From assembly GCF_001298445.1 (NCBI RefSeq), contig NZ_CP012036.1:2943351-3007350 (forward strand): DNA of 64,000 bases, read 5' to 3'. Shown in pieces: positions 37,859 through 46,922 of this stretch. Source of the stretch: Nostoc piscinale CENA21. Its GTDB lineage: Bacteria; Cyanobacteriota; Cyanobacteriia; Cyanobacteriales; Nostocaceae. The notes under the pieces were generated by a model. It had not been told where the DNA came from. It searched no databases and saw only the letters and a list, made by a program, of their open reading frames with translations. How positions within the stretch are numbered: the stretch's first letter is position 1; every line of letters begins with the position of its first letter. The position numbers and the translations under genes were made by a program.

Positions 37859-40413
37859 TAGTAACCAGGAATATCTAAATCAGAAGTGGTAGCGATTTCT
37901 GCGAGAATATTTAGCCAAGTGGGAATAGCAAGTTTTGGTGGTGAGTCGCCAGCCGCAAGATATCTCAGCAATGCTTCTTTTTTAGAAATATTTTGCAGTG
38001 TGGGAATAATTTGATCTAAAATGCCTTCTATTTCTGAGTTGACTTGTTGATTAACTTCACTCACATACTGCACTAAATGTAAGCTGGCGCTGGCGGTAAT
38101 TTCATCACGCAAACGTAATACCAACATTTGATGATGGCTGGCTCTAGGTGAATTTTGATTTCTTTCTGGCGACCAATCAAATATTTGACCAATGTTGTGT
38201 TTTTCGTCTTGGCGTGCAAGAGGAAATATTACTTCGGGGGCAATTTCTTTGTCTTTACTATTCAGTTCTGCGAGGATAGCTTCTTTCCATTGATTAGGGT
38301 CGCATCCTAACAGTAATTTATAAAATAAGTCGGCTTCTTCTCCACCAAAACCAATTTCGATTTCTTGTTCCATTTCTGGGGAAAGAAGAGATTTAAGATA
38401 GTCCCGTGCTTCGGCTACTTGATTGGAGAGTTTATTTAATAAATCTACCACTGCTTGACGAATGCGATCGCGGGCAAATATCTCGACTTCTTGCACAGTT
38501 TTTTCAAAGGTGGGATAGAAGTCATCACTCTTAGTTGGCAAAGTATTATTAGTTCTATTTCCTCTTTCAAATAACTTGCCAGCTGCACCTTTAGTTTCTG
38601 CGATAGTAATAGCGCCATTGTTGGCTTTGTTAAACAATAAAGTCCACTGGTTCCAGTTGACAATTTTAAAGGTGAGTTCATCTTTAACTACTTCACTCAC
38701 AACAGTTCCGCGACGGTCTTTGAGTGGTTCTTTGCCTAATTCTTTTTGGAAGTTGCGGTAGGTTTTATCTAAACTATCAATGGCATTCCGCAAATCAATT
38801 AAGGTGGGACTATCGAGAGTTGGTATACCTTGTTCGTGAATTTCGGCGATGAGATTTTTTAGGTTTTCTTGTTGTTGACGGAGACTTTCAGCCGCACGAC
38901 GGGTATCTTCATACAGTTGCTTGAGTCCGTGCATAGCAACATGATTTTGAATTAACTCTCGCAGTTTGGCAATACCGCCATCTTGAGCAAAGTAACCTAA
39001 TTGTCTCCCCAGTTGACTACGTGCATCTGAATCTAATAGTCTTTCGCTAAGACGAGTCCATTTTTGCTGTAACCGTTTTGAAGGTTCCAGGTAATTAGGA
39101 TAATCTAAGTTGGATAAAAATTCTGGCGAACCAGCTTTGACACTACTGGAACGTTTGGCTAATTCCGCTAGTCCCAACAAGGGTGATAACAACACAATGC
39201 GGTCTTTTTGAGTGGTGAATGCACTCGCGCCATCGATAGTTGTTTGCAGAACTCTGAGTTTTTTGAGAACAGCATCCTCATATAAAGGTGTGTTGGCGGT
39301 GTTCTCAGCGATAAATTGGTCGAGTTCTCTCTCGCCGCCTTCACTTTCTAGGGGTAGCTGGTCAAAACGACCGACACCGACCAAAATCAAATCTTTCAGG
39401 TCTTGTCCCGGACGCTGTTGCTGCATCATGGTGAAAATTTTGTGAGCGCGATCGCTCCCCGGCGATTTACCATTGAGCAAGATTAAAATTGTCTGGACTT
39501 CCGCCAACTCTCGCAGCGATAAAAACGTATCCCTCGCGCCGGAGTTCGCCGCACCCAAACCTGGAAAATCTAACAAAATAAATTCAGAAGCATCGGTGAC
39601 ATCCCAAATTTCCCGCGAAATTTTCACTTCAATATCAACCCGACGAATTAAGGGAAAGCTATTTTGTAATAACTTTGATGCTAATTTCTGCGGTGGACTG
39701 GGTAAACGGATATGTGCTGGCGGTAAGTCTGTAAACCGGAAAGTTTGGATAGCCATTGGCTGTTCTGGCAGCTGTAAACCTTCCCGTGCTGTGGCATGAT
39801 CAATTTGATAGCGTCCACCACACATCGCCTCACCATAAGAAGCATAAGCACGCACAAATAGCACCAACTCCCGCAGCAAATAGCGCAACTCTAAATTATT
39901 ACTTTGGTTCCATGCTTGCTCGCACCAAGCCAGAATATCTTTACCAGAATTCAACTGCGCTAGTTGTACAGGTACAAGTCCGGCGGCGGCACAACGGCGA
40001 CTCGCTTCTGCTAACATAAACCGCAAACACTCTTTCACCCCTTCGTGAGACAGATACTCCACCGTAAAATTCCCGACTTGGGTTGTGGCAAATTCATCTT
40101 GTGCGACGAGGTGAATGGCTGTAACATTGCCCGTAGTTGGGTTTTCGTTGACTGGTAAAGCATCGGCATAGCCAATTAAACTACCCAAAAGTAAAGTTTT
40201 ACCACTGCTAAATTCTCCCATTACGCCAATTTTGACTGGTGAAGTGGCGAGTTCTATGGTTTTTTCCGCAGTTTCTCGCAAACGCGCCAGACATTCATCC
40301 AAACTTGCGGGAACCCAGTCTTCTTGTTGAGAAGGATACTGCGGGACAGAGTTAATTTTTTGCAGTATAAATTCACCGTATTCTTTAAAATATGCGAGTT
40401 TTTCTAGTTCCAT
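37858..40413 (-). CDS. Dynamin-like large GTPase
   Basis: An 851-residue GTPase of the dynamin/SrfC-like type. The G1 loop is VGVMGEFSSGKTLLLGSLIG (about residues 62-81). A switch-type threonine lies in NENPTTGNVTAIH, G3 in LLDFPGLGAANSGARD (about 288) and the G4-like motif in LVGVGRFDQLP. Long helical stretches follow (about 505-620 and 650-830), as expected for a stalk. I see no transmembrane pair, so membrane interaction would be peripheral. First gene of the minus-strand series that continues with the Hsp70-like ATPase and the helical protein. Gene order suggests a shared machine; the substrate is unknown. Confidence 0.85.
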   Translation of the reverse strand: MELEKLAYFKEYGEFILQKINSVPQYPSQQEDWVPASLDECLARLRETAEKTIELATSPVKIGVMGEFSSGKTLLLGSLIGYADALPVNENPTTGNVTAIHLVAQDEFATTQVGNFTVEYLSHEGVKECLRFMLAEASRRCAAAGLVPVQLAQLNSGKDILAWCEQAWNQSNNLELRYLLRELVLFVRAYASYGEAMCGGRYQIDHATAREGLQLPEQPMAIQTFRFTDLPPAHIRLPSPPQKLASKLLQNSFPLIRRVDIEVKISREIWDVTDASEFILLDFPGLGAANSGARDTFLSLRELAEVQTILILLNGKSPGSDRAHKIFTMMQQQRPGQDLKDLILVGVGRFDQLPLESEGGERELDQFIAENTANTPLYEDAVLKKLRVLQTTIDGASAFTTQKDRIVLLSPLLGLAELAKRSSSVKAGSPEFLSNLDYPNYLEPSKRLQQKWTRLSERLLDSDARSQLGRQLGYFAQDGGIAKLRELIQNHVAMHGLKQLYEDTRRAAESLRQQQENLKNLIAEIHEQGIPTLDSPTLIDLRNAIDSLDKTYRNFQKELGKEPLKDRRGTVVSEVVKDELTFKIVNWNQWTLLFNKANNGAITIAETKGAAGKLFERGNRTNNTLPTKSDDFYPTFEKTVQEVEIFARDRIRQAVVDLLNKLSNQVAEARDYLKSLLSPEMEQEIEIGFGGEEADLFYKLLLGCDPNQWKEAILAELNSKDKEIAPEVIFPLARQDEKHNIGQIFDWSPERNQNSPRASHHQMLVLRLRDEITASASLHLVQYVSEVNQQVNSEIEGILDQIIPTLQNISKKEALLRYLAAGDSPPKLAIPTWLNILAEIATTSDLDIPGY

Positions 40414-41642
40414 AGAATAGTTACCTTTAAAAATAAAATTTATGTGAGTTTTATAACATAAAAGTTGCTAGCAGATGTTATGTTGCCTGGGATTTTAGTG
40501 AGTTATATCTGATTGAGGTCAACACAAGTAAATTTGGAAATCAAACCGGATGCCTATATTGATTGGGAATTGGGTAGCATTTAGGTATAACATTTCTCAA
40601 GCAAATAGATATTTATTCTATGTAAAAACTCAATTCCAGTAATTTTTAACCAAAATTTAACTTTTTTACCTATTGGACTAATATTTTGATGTTTGAAAAA
40701 AATCAAGGCTTCTTTTCTACTCCTATTCCTTACTCCCTAATCCCGTCCTACACAAGTACATTCGGAAATCAAAACAGATTCCTATAGATTCTCAGATGTA
40801 TAAGTCGGGATGCACAACTTTGCACTTTAGCAAAATCACTTTTTGATAATTTTTGTATTATAAAAATGGTTCATATAATTATGGCAAAAATAAAGGTGGG
40901 ATTAACACATACGGATAAATTTAGGTTTCAATCGTATAAAATATATTAAGTAAATAGCGAAAAATATTATTTCTAAAAATTAAATCTATTGAGTGAGGTT
41001 AAGATATAGACTAGATTAACAGCAGTTTCATAGCAGTGATTTTGATTTGGCTGCTGAGAACAAGCTATGTATTCTAGGAAACTTGTATATTGAGGTAGTT
41101 AAAAGTCACTCATTGTAATTATTAATATCAAAAAACTTTAATTTCTGTAAATCTCTAGCATCAAGTATCAGCTATTCTGAGTCTTGGCTTATTTTCATAC
41201 AAATTTCAATTTTAATACTTAAAAGTTTAAGCATAATTGATTTTACTGCCCAAAAATCATGATAGATTTTATTTACTCAAAATTTTATTTAATCAACTTG
41301 ATGACCATTCTCAAGATAGATGTTTTTCTGGGGTGATATTCAATAACATTAATATCGGCTAGGGTTGATGGTTTCAGTGCAGTCTATAAAATTCTAATAT
41401 CATTGTTTTCTCAACAACTAAATATAGTTTTTGACGAGTTTTTTATAATATAAGTCTCCGCATAAGTAGGCAGGTAAAAGTGTTCTCTGAAAGGGTGCAG
41501 AAGTTAAATAATGATGAAAGCGCGAAAGTAGTACCGAAGCGCAGTAAAAAAAAATACGAGCGATCGCAAGTTAATTAACATAGCACGAGCCGCTGCTAAT
41601 TATGAGCTAGAAGGTAAAATTGCCAATCAGTCAAATTCTCAG
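40414..41642. other. 1.2-kb AT-rich intergenic region
   Basis: Between the divergent dynamin-like and histidine-kinase genes. The first ~1,060 bases show no coding frame. The sequence GTCCTACACAAGTACATTCGGAAATC-like (from about 40745) partly repeats an earlier stretch at about 40518-40546 (CAACACAAGTAAATTTGGAA). The last ~160 bases (41480-41642) may be coding: see the histidine kinase entry. Confidence 0.5.
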
Positions 41643-43271
41643 ATGCAGGCAATTTTACAAAAGCTTGCAGATATCTACTTTCGCATTGATCCCCAAGGAA
41701 TTATATTAGAATATCAATCAGAGAAAACCCATAATTTTATTAACCAAGCAAATATCGCTCCAGGTAAGCAATTATTAGAGTGCTTCCCAACATCTGTGGC
41801 TGTTCGCTTTCATCAAGCCATCAATCAAGTTCGGCAAACTCAATCTGTAGTTAGTTTTGCATATAGTTTGCATATAGGCAACAATAAAGCTCATTGTGAG
41901 GCTCAATTACTGCCCGTAGAATCAACCGAAATTATTGTGTTGCTGCGTGATATTACTCATATAGTCCAAGAAGCATTTATCGAGTGTGGTGATCATTTTA
42001 GGACTATTGTAGAAAATGCCAACAACATTATTTCTGCACTTACTCCTGAAGGTTTATTTTCTTATGTGTCTCCTAACTGGAGTGAAATTTTAGGGCATGA
42101 GGTGTCAGAAGTTGAAGGTCAGCCTTTCGCTTCTTTTTTACACTCCGAAGATTTGTCAGCTTGTACAGATTATTTCACCAAAGCTTTAATAACAGGTGAA
42201 CAGCAAGACGCGATTGAATATCGTGTTAAACATAAAAATGGCACATGGCGGTGGCACAGTTGCTACTTATCAGCCATCAAAGATGCCAGTGGCAGTATTA
42301 TTTACTTTGTTGGTATTTGTCACGATATCACAATCCGCAAACGCGAAGAAATCCGCAGACAGCGGATAGAAAAAGCTCTAAGAAAATCAGAAGCCAAGTT
42401 TCGCACCAAAACTCAGCAGTTAGAAGAGACACTGCGACGACTGCAACAAACCCAGTCTCAACTCATTCAATCAGAAAAAATGTCGAGTTTGGGACAATTG
42501 GTAGCGGGTATTGCCCACGAAATCAATAACCCGGTGAATTTCATTTATGGCAATGTTAAATATGCCAATGATTATGTACAGGATTTATTACATTTAATTG
42601 AAATTTATCAACAGCACTTTTCCCCCCGAACACCAGAAGCTCACCAAGAAATCTATACCATTGATTTAGATTTTATTCGTCATGATTTGCCTAAAGTTCT
42701 GGACTCGATGAATACTGGAGCCGAGCGTATTCGCCAAATTGTTTTATCTTTACGCAACTTCTCACGAGTTGACGAAGAAGGCATGAAATTGGTGAATATT
42801 CACGAAGGTATTGATAATGCCTTGTTACTTTTGCAAAATCGCCTGAAATCTCAACCAGAATCTATTGGAATTGAGGTGATTAAAGAGTATGGTGATTTGC
42901 CACAAGTCATGTGTCATCCTGGACAGATGAATCAGGTATTTATGAGCCTGTTAACAAATGCCATTGATGCTTTAGAAGAAGTTGCTATAACTCACCCACA
43001 CATTCAGGTTCGTACTCAATTGCAAGCAGACGATCGCATCAAAATTAGTATTACAGACAATGGCCCCGGAATCAACTCAAAAATCCGCGATCGCATCTTT
43101 GACCCCTTCTTTACCACCAAACCTGTAGGCAAAGGTACAGGTATGGGCTTATCTATTAGCTATCAAATTATTGTCAAAAAACACCGTGGGGAATTATATT
43201 GCGTTTCCACACCAGGAGGAGGAACTGAGTTTGTCATTAGCATACCCACAAAAGTACTAGAAGAAGCTTAA
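41643..43271 (+). CDS. PAS-domain sensor histidine kinase
   Basis: A soluble hybrid-free kinase of 542 residues. The N-terminal PAS-like segment (about 1-110) is followed by a PAS/PAC pair (about 118-235, ending FVGICHDITIRKREE) and a coiled coil (about 235-280). The dimerisation domain has phospho-His in AGIAHEINNPVNFIYGNV (about 294). HATPase_c follows with N box QVFMSLLTNAIDALEE, G1 ITDNGPGINSKI and G2 GKGTGMGLSISYQI. There are no membrane spans and no adjacent response regulator. The frame is open upstream: removing one A from the A9 run at 41546-41554 would extend it by about 50 residues to GTG at 41480 or 41495. The ATG at 41643 has no ribosome site. Confidence 0.9.
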   Translation: MQAILQKLADIYFRIDPQGIILEYQSEKTHNFINQANIAPGKQLLECFPTSVAVRFHQAINQVRQTQSVVSFAYSLHIGNNKAHCEAQLLPVESTEIIVLLRDITHIVQEAFIECGDHFRTIVENANNIISALTPEGLFSYVSPNWSEILGHEVSEVEGQPFASFLHSEDLSACTDYFTKALITGEQQDAIEYRVKHKNGTWRWHSCYLSAIKDASGSIIYFVGICHDITIRKREEIRRQRIEKALRKSEAKFRTKTQQLEETLRRLQQTQSQLIQSEKMSSLGQLVAGIAHEINNPVNFIYGNVKYANDYVQDLLHLIEIYQQHFSPRTPEAHQEIYTIDLDFIRHDLPKVLDSMNTGAERIRQIVLSLRNFSRVDEEGMKLVNIHEGIDNALLLLQNRLKSQPESIGIEVIKEYGDLPQVMCHPGQMNQVFMSLLTNAIDALEEVAITHPHIQVRTQLQADDRIKISITDNGPGINSKIRDRIFDPFFTTKPVGKGTGMGLSISYQIIVKKHRGELYCVSTPGGGTEFVISIPTKVLEEA

Positions 43272-43311
43272 ATTAACATTTTTAACATTCTGACTCCCGA
43301 ATTCTGGCAAT

Positions 43312-44688
43312 TTAAAACTTATGCTTCACCATCAAACGCACGCCACCAGCAGGTGTGAATACTATGCCACGACGTACAGGTTTGAGGGGAGCTTTTTCTA
43401 ACAGTTCTAATGAGTAGTGAGAGAGGATAGTCGTCAGCACTAATTTCATTTCAAATAAAGCAAACGCCATACCTAAACAGCGACGATTTCCGCCACCAAA
43501 AGGCAAAAATTCATAAGGAGAAAATTGGCGTTCGAGAAAACGTTCTGGTCGAAAACGCTCAGGTTCTGGGTAAATATCTGGACGATGGTGAGTTGAATAA
43601 ATACAAGCAGAGATTGTCATGCCTTTGGGTAAATCGTAACCCATCAATTGCATCGGAGCTTGTAAAATCCGCGGCAAACAAAAGAAAACAATTGGATAAA
43701 TTCGCAGTGTCTCGGAACAGACCGCATTGAGATATGGCAGTTGCGCGATAGTTGTGGGGTCTGCATTTGCAATATCAATAGAGTTGAGTTCTTGCAGCAG
43801 TTTTTCGCGGACTTCTGGTTGATAATGAATCCAATATAAAGCCCAAGCTAATGCGATCGCAGTAGTTTCATGACCAGCAAACAACATTGTCATCAACTCA
43901 TCACGTAATTCTACATCACTCATGGGTTGATTATTATCATCGCGTGCCGACAAAAGCAAACTCAAGATATCTTCACCTTGAGATTCTGGTTGCTGGCGAC
44001 GTTCTCGAATTTCTTGATAAATTAGCTCATCAAGCTGCTTTCTGCGGCGAATAAATTTACCCCAAGGACTCCAAGTGCCTAAATCTTTTTGTAATGATGA
44101 GAAAAATAAGAAAACAGCACTTAAAGGTTGATTGAAAGTATCCAACATCTCAATTAAAATGCGTTGAATTTGTTGGTAACGTTCGCCTTCTGTTAGTCCA
44201 AAAACAGTACGTAAAATCACCTTCAAAGAAATTTCTTGCATACTCGGACGAGCGAGAAATGCTTGTCCAATTTGCCATTGACTTGTGACTTGAGTTGCAA
44301 TTTCACAAATCGAATTACCATAGGCTTTCATCCTTTCTCCATGAAAAGGTGGCATTAAAAGTTTACGCTGTTGTAAGTGGCGATCGCCATCTAGTAAAAC
44401 TAATGAATTGCTGCCCAATAAAGGTTGAACAATTCTACCTCCTGAGCCAGTTTCAAATAACTTAGCATCAGCCGTAAACAATTCTTGAATTGCTTGCGGA
44501 TGACTAATAATAACTTGTGAAGGCAATCCTAAAAATCTAGAAATAAAAATATCTCCATATTTTTTCTGATGCCAGTCTAGATTTTCAAGTGGTTGGAGAA
44601 TCGCCCTTGCTGTCTGATACCATGCAGGCTCAATTACTTGTGGTGGTAGTTGATAACTGGTTTGGGAATTTTCTTGGAGAGTAATCAT
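43312..44688 (-). CDS. Cytochrome P450, CYP110-like
   Basis: Haem-thiolate monooxygenase of 458 residues. The I-helix motif is AGHETTAIALAWAL (about 265), the ExxR motif SETLRIYP (about 322), the PERF motif RFRPERFLERQ and the haem loop FGGGNRRCLG (Cys about 403). The N-terminal part (GGRIVQPLLGSNSLVLLDGD, RKLLMPPFHGERM) resembles the cyanobacterial CYP110 family, whose members oxidise fatty acids, alkanes or terpenoids. AGGAG lies eight bases before the ATG. Upstream genes on the same strand encode a Coq4-like and a VOC protein. Confidence 0.94.
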   Translation of the reverse strand: MITLQENSQTSYQLPPQVIEPAWYQTARAILQPLENLDWHQKKYGDIFISRFLGLPSQVIISHPQAIQELFTADAKLFETGSGGRIVQPLLGSNSLVLLDGDRHLQQRKLLMPPFHGERMKAYGNSICEIATQVTSQWQIGQAFLARPSMQEISLKVILRTVFGLTEGERYQQIQRILIEMLDTFNQPLSAVFLFFSSLQKDLGTWSPWGKFIRRRKQLDELIYQEIRERRQQPESQGEDILSLLLSARDDNNQPMSDVELRDELMTMLFAGHETTAIALAWALYWIHYQPEVREKLLQELNSIDIANADPTTIAQLPYLNAVCSETLRIYPIVFFCLPRILQAPMQLMGYDLPKGMTISACIYSTHHRPDIYPEPERFRPERFLERQFSPYEFLPFGGGNRRCLGMAFALFEMKLVLTTILSHYSLELLEKAPLKPVRRGIVFTPAGGVRLMVKHKF

Positions 44689-44781
44689 TTGTTATGCTCC
44701 TTGTTAGGAAGTTGGTAACGCAAATGAGTATGAGGTAAGCGCAAACTGATGCAGATTTTGATGCTGATGTAGTGCTAATAA

Positions 44782-45405
44782 TCAGGTTTGTTGTTTGGTC
44801 AATGCTACTGGTATTCCTAGATTTTTCCGTAATTCATCAATGGGTTCTAACCAATGTTCTTCAAAGCGATAGGCTAGCAGAAAATCTGCGGTTTTTCCTA
44901 ATTCTTTTCCTTTTTTTAAGTTAGCGAAAATTTCTCTGACTTGTTGGGGTGCCAGAATTGGATAGAGAAACTTTGCTAACCATAAGCTGATTTTTAGGGA
45001 ATTACTATAATTTTGTGCGGCAGCGAAGGCTAACACACCAATTTCTCCGGCGTAGGTAGTATCAAAGCCAAGTAATACATGAAAAATATCGTGGGTGACA
45101 ACATAGCGCAAAGCAAATACATTACGTTTTGCCACATCATCTAGTCCGGAACTAATGTTGAGTGGTTGAAGATGATTAGTTTGCATGTGTTCGGCATATT
45201 CTCGTCCAAAAGAACATGGAGGATATTGATTTAATTGTTCTAGATTAATTGGAGGATAATAGCCAATTACTGTTTGTAATTTAGAGGCGATTTCTGGGTT
45301 AACTTCTGCACCAAAAACATCAGACTTAAGAATAGCAAAATTGCCTAAATTTCCTGAATTTTTGTAATCCAAAATAGCTTGAAATTGTTGATTTTTTTTG
45401 AGCAT
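44782..45405 (-). CDS. Coq4-family protein
   Basis: A 207-residue homologue of the quinone-biosynthesis protein Coq4. The diagnostic HDxxHx11E metal motif is complete in THDIFHVLLGFDTTYAGE (about residues 110-127). N-terminal text LQTVIGYYPPINLEQLNQYP and C-terminal YRFEEHWLEPIDELRKNLGI also fit. In eukaryotes Coq4 removes a carboxyl and hydroxylates a ubiquinone precursor; cyanobacteria make plastoquinone, so the role here is open. About 90 bases upstream of the P450 gene, probably in one operon. Confidence 0.9.
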   Translation of the reverse strand: MLKKNQQFQAILDYKNSGNLGNFAILKSDVFGAEVNPEIASKLQTVIGYYPPINLEQLNQYPPCSFGREYAEHMQTNHLQPLNISSGLDDVAKRNVFALRYVVTHDIFHVLLGFDTTYAGEIGVLAFAAAQNYSNSLKISLWLAKFLYPILAPQQVREIFANLKKGKELGKTADFLLAYRFEEHWLEPIDELRKNLGIPVALTKQQT

Positions 45406-45468
45406 ATATATAACTAAAGTTTTTGTGATTGGTCACTATTAAATGCCAGAATTTATAATAGCGATCGC

Positions 45469-45900
45469 TCATCCTAATTCTCGTTGTTGTGCTTGGGCGA
45501 TTGTAAAATTAACTTCTTGACCATAAGCAACCTCAAGTTGATAACCATCAGGGTCACGGATAAAAGCCCAGTAACCCACAGGCGCACCATAGTCATGTGG
45601 CCCTTCTTTTAATAAACCTTCTGATTTTGCTTGCTGACACAGATAATCTACTTCTTCACGGCTTTTACAAGCTACACCAATATGAAATCCCGATGAAGGT
45701 TGGCATTGTGATTTATCTAATTGCAGTAGCACAATCACAAATGGTCGAGTTAAATCACTAATCCAAGCAACTTCAAAATTATTACTTTCATCAGTGCGGC
45801 GATGCACCACTTTCATACCAGCATACTTCTGATAAAAAGTAATGCTTTTATTGATGTCGGTTACTCCAAGTGCAATATGAGTCAAGCCAATATCTGCCAT
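45469..45900 (-). CDS. VOC-superfamily (glyoxalase/bleomycin-resistance fold) protein
   Basis: A 143-residue vicinal-oxygen-chelate protein. The first half starts IGLTHIALGVTDINKSITFY with a metal-ligand His, and the second half has GFHIGVACKSREEVDYLCQQ and PVGYWAFIRDPDGYQLEVAY with His and Glu ligands. The spacing is close to glyoxalase I and to related dioxygenases, but substrate is not predictable. It is first in the VOC-Coq4-P450 series, all on the minus strand with short gaps. Confidence 0.88.
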   Translation of the reverse strand: MADIGLTHIALGVTDINKSITFYQKYAGMKVVHRRTDESNNFEVAWISDLTRPFVIVLLQLDKSQCQPSSGFHIGVACKSREEVDYLCQQAKSEGLLKEGPHDYGAPVGYWAFIRDPDGYQLEVAYGQEVNFTIAQAQQRELG

Positions 45901-45990
45901 GAATGCTTCCCTGAACGCATCAAAAATATCTTTTATCTTTATGATATTGCGAGTGCTGAGTTTCGATTTCTGATACTAAAATCTCGCTTT

Positions 45991-46692
45991 CTAACTCCTA
46001 ACTTCAGACTCCCGATTAACTTCTGGCAGCGTTAAGGGTAATTCTAATCCTGTCGTCTGAACAATTTCCTGGGGTGGAGTTTCGCGGGTGGCACTTCTGA
46101 GGTATTCTCCATCCAGAATAGGCTCAACTACCTTCATTTGATGACGGATGCTGTAGAAACGGTGAGTTTGTTGAGTTTGCTGGCGTTCTTGGATGCTTTC
46201 ATTAGCAATTTTCTTCCGCAGTTTGATGATGGCATCAATGACCGCTTCTGGTCTGGGAGGACATCCGGGAATATAAACATCCACTGGGATTAACTTATCC
46301 ACACCGCGAACTGCTGAGGGAGAGTCAACACTAAACATTCCACCTGTAATTGTGCAAGCTCCCATAGCAATTACATATTTTGGCTCTGGCATTTGCTCGT
46401 AAAGTCGCACCAAATTCGGTGCATACTTCATTGTGATTGTACCTGCGGTAATCAACAAATCAGCTTGACGGGGAGTAGCACGGGGAATCATGCCAAATCG
46501 CTCCATATCGAAGCGAGATGCGTAAGCTGCCATAAACTCCATGAAGCAACAGGCTGTACCAAACATCATCGGATATAAACTGGACATTTTCGCCCAGTTA
46601 TATAAATCATCTAAGGTTGTGAGGATGAAATTTTCGGATAGATTTTGTGTAACTGTGGGACGCTCGACAGGATTGATGATTGAATTTGTCAT
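45991..46692 (-). CDS. ndhK: NDH-1 subunit K paralogue, solitary
   Basis: Iron-sulfur subunit of the NAD(P)H-quinone oxidoreductase. Ligands for cluster N2 are present: adjacent Cys in GTACCFMEF, Cys in AMGACTITGGMF and Cys in YIPGCPPRPEA. The core LYEQMPEPKYVIAMGACTIT is highly conserved. The N-terminal part (SSLYPMMFGTACCFMEFMAA, ASRFDMERFGMIPRATPRQA) differs from the usual cyanobacterial NdhK, and ndhC and ndhJ are not adjacent. This suggests a second, stand-alone copy like the psbG2/ndhK2 gene known in some cyanobacteria. C-terminal tail of about 55 residues is variable. Confidence 0.9.
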   Translation of the reverse strand: MTNSIINPVERPTVTQNLSENFILTTLDDLYNWAKMSSLYPMMFGTACCFMEFMAAYASRFDMERFGMIPRATPRQADLLITAGTITMKYAPNLVRLYEQMPEPKYVIAMGACTITGGMFSVDSPSAVRGVDKLIPVDVYIPGCPPRPEAVIDAIIKLRKKIANESIQERQQTQQTHRFYSIRHQMKVVEPILDGEYLRSATRETPPQEIVQTTGLELPLTLPEVNRESEVRS

Positions 46693-46922
46693 AGGATGAG
46701 ACTCCCGAACAATACTAGATATTTATGCCGCAGAAATGCTGGCTAATAAATTTAATTTCTTGATAACTAAAGTGTCGTTTGAGTTACAAAACAGTACCAG
46801 TAAAGATAAAGGTGTTAAGGTACTAACTTAGCTTTGTTAAGTTAGCGAAAATTGATAAGCGATCGCTAACTAGCTTAAAACCAGTAAAATTATTCTGAAT
46901 TGAGCGTTAGTCTTGTAATCCG

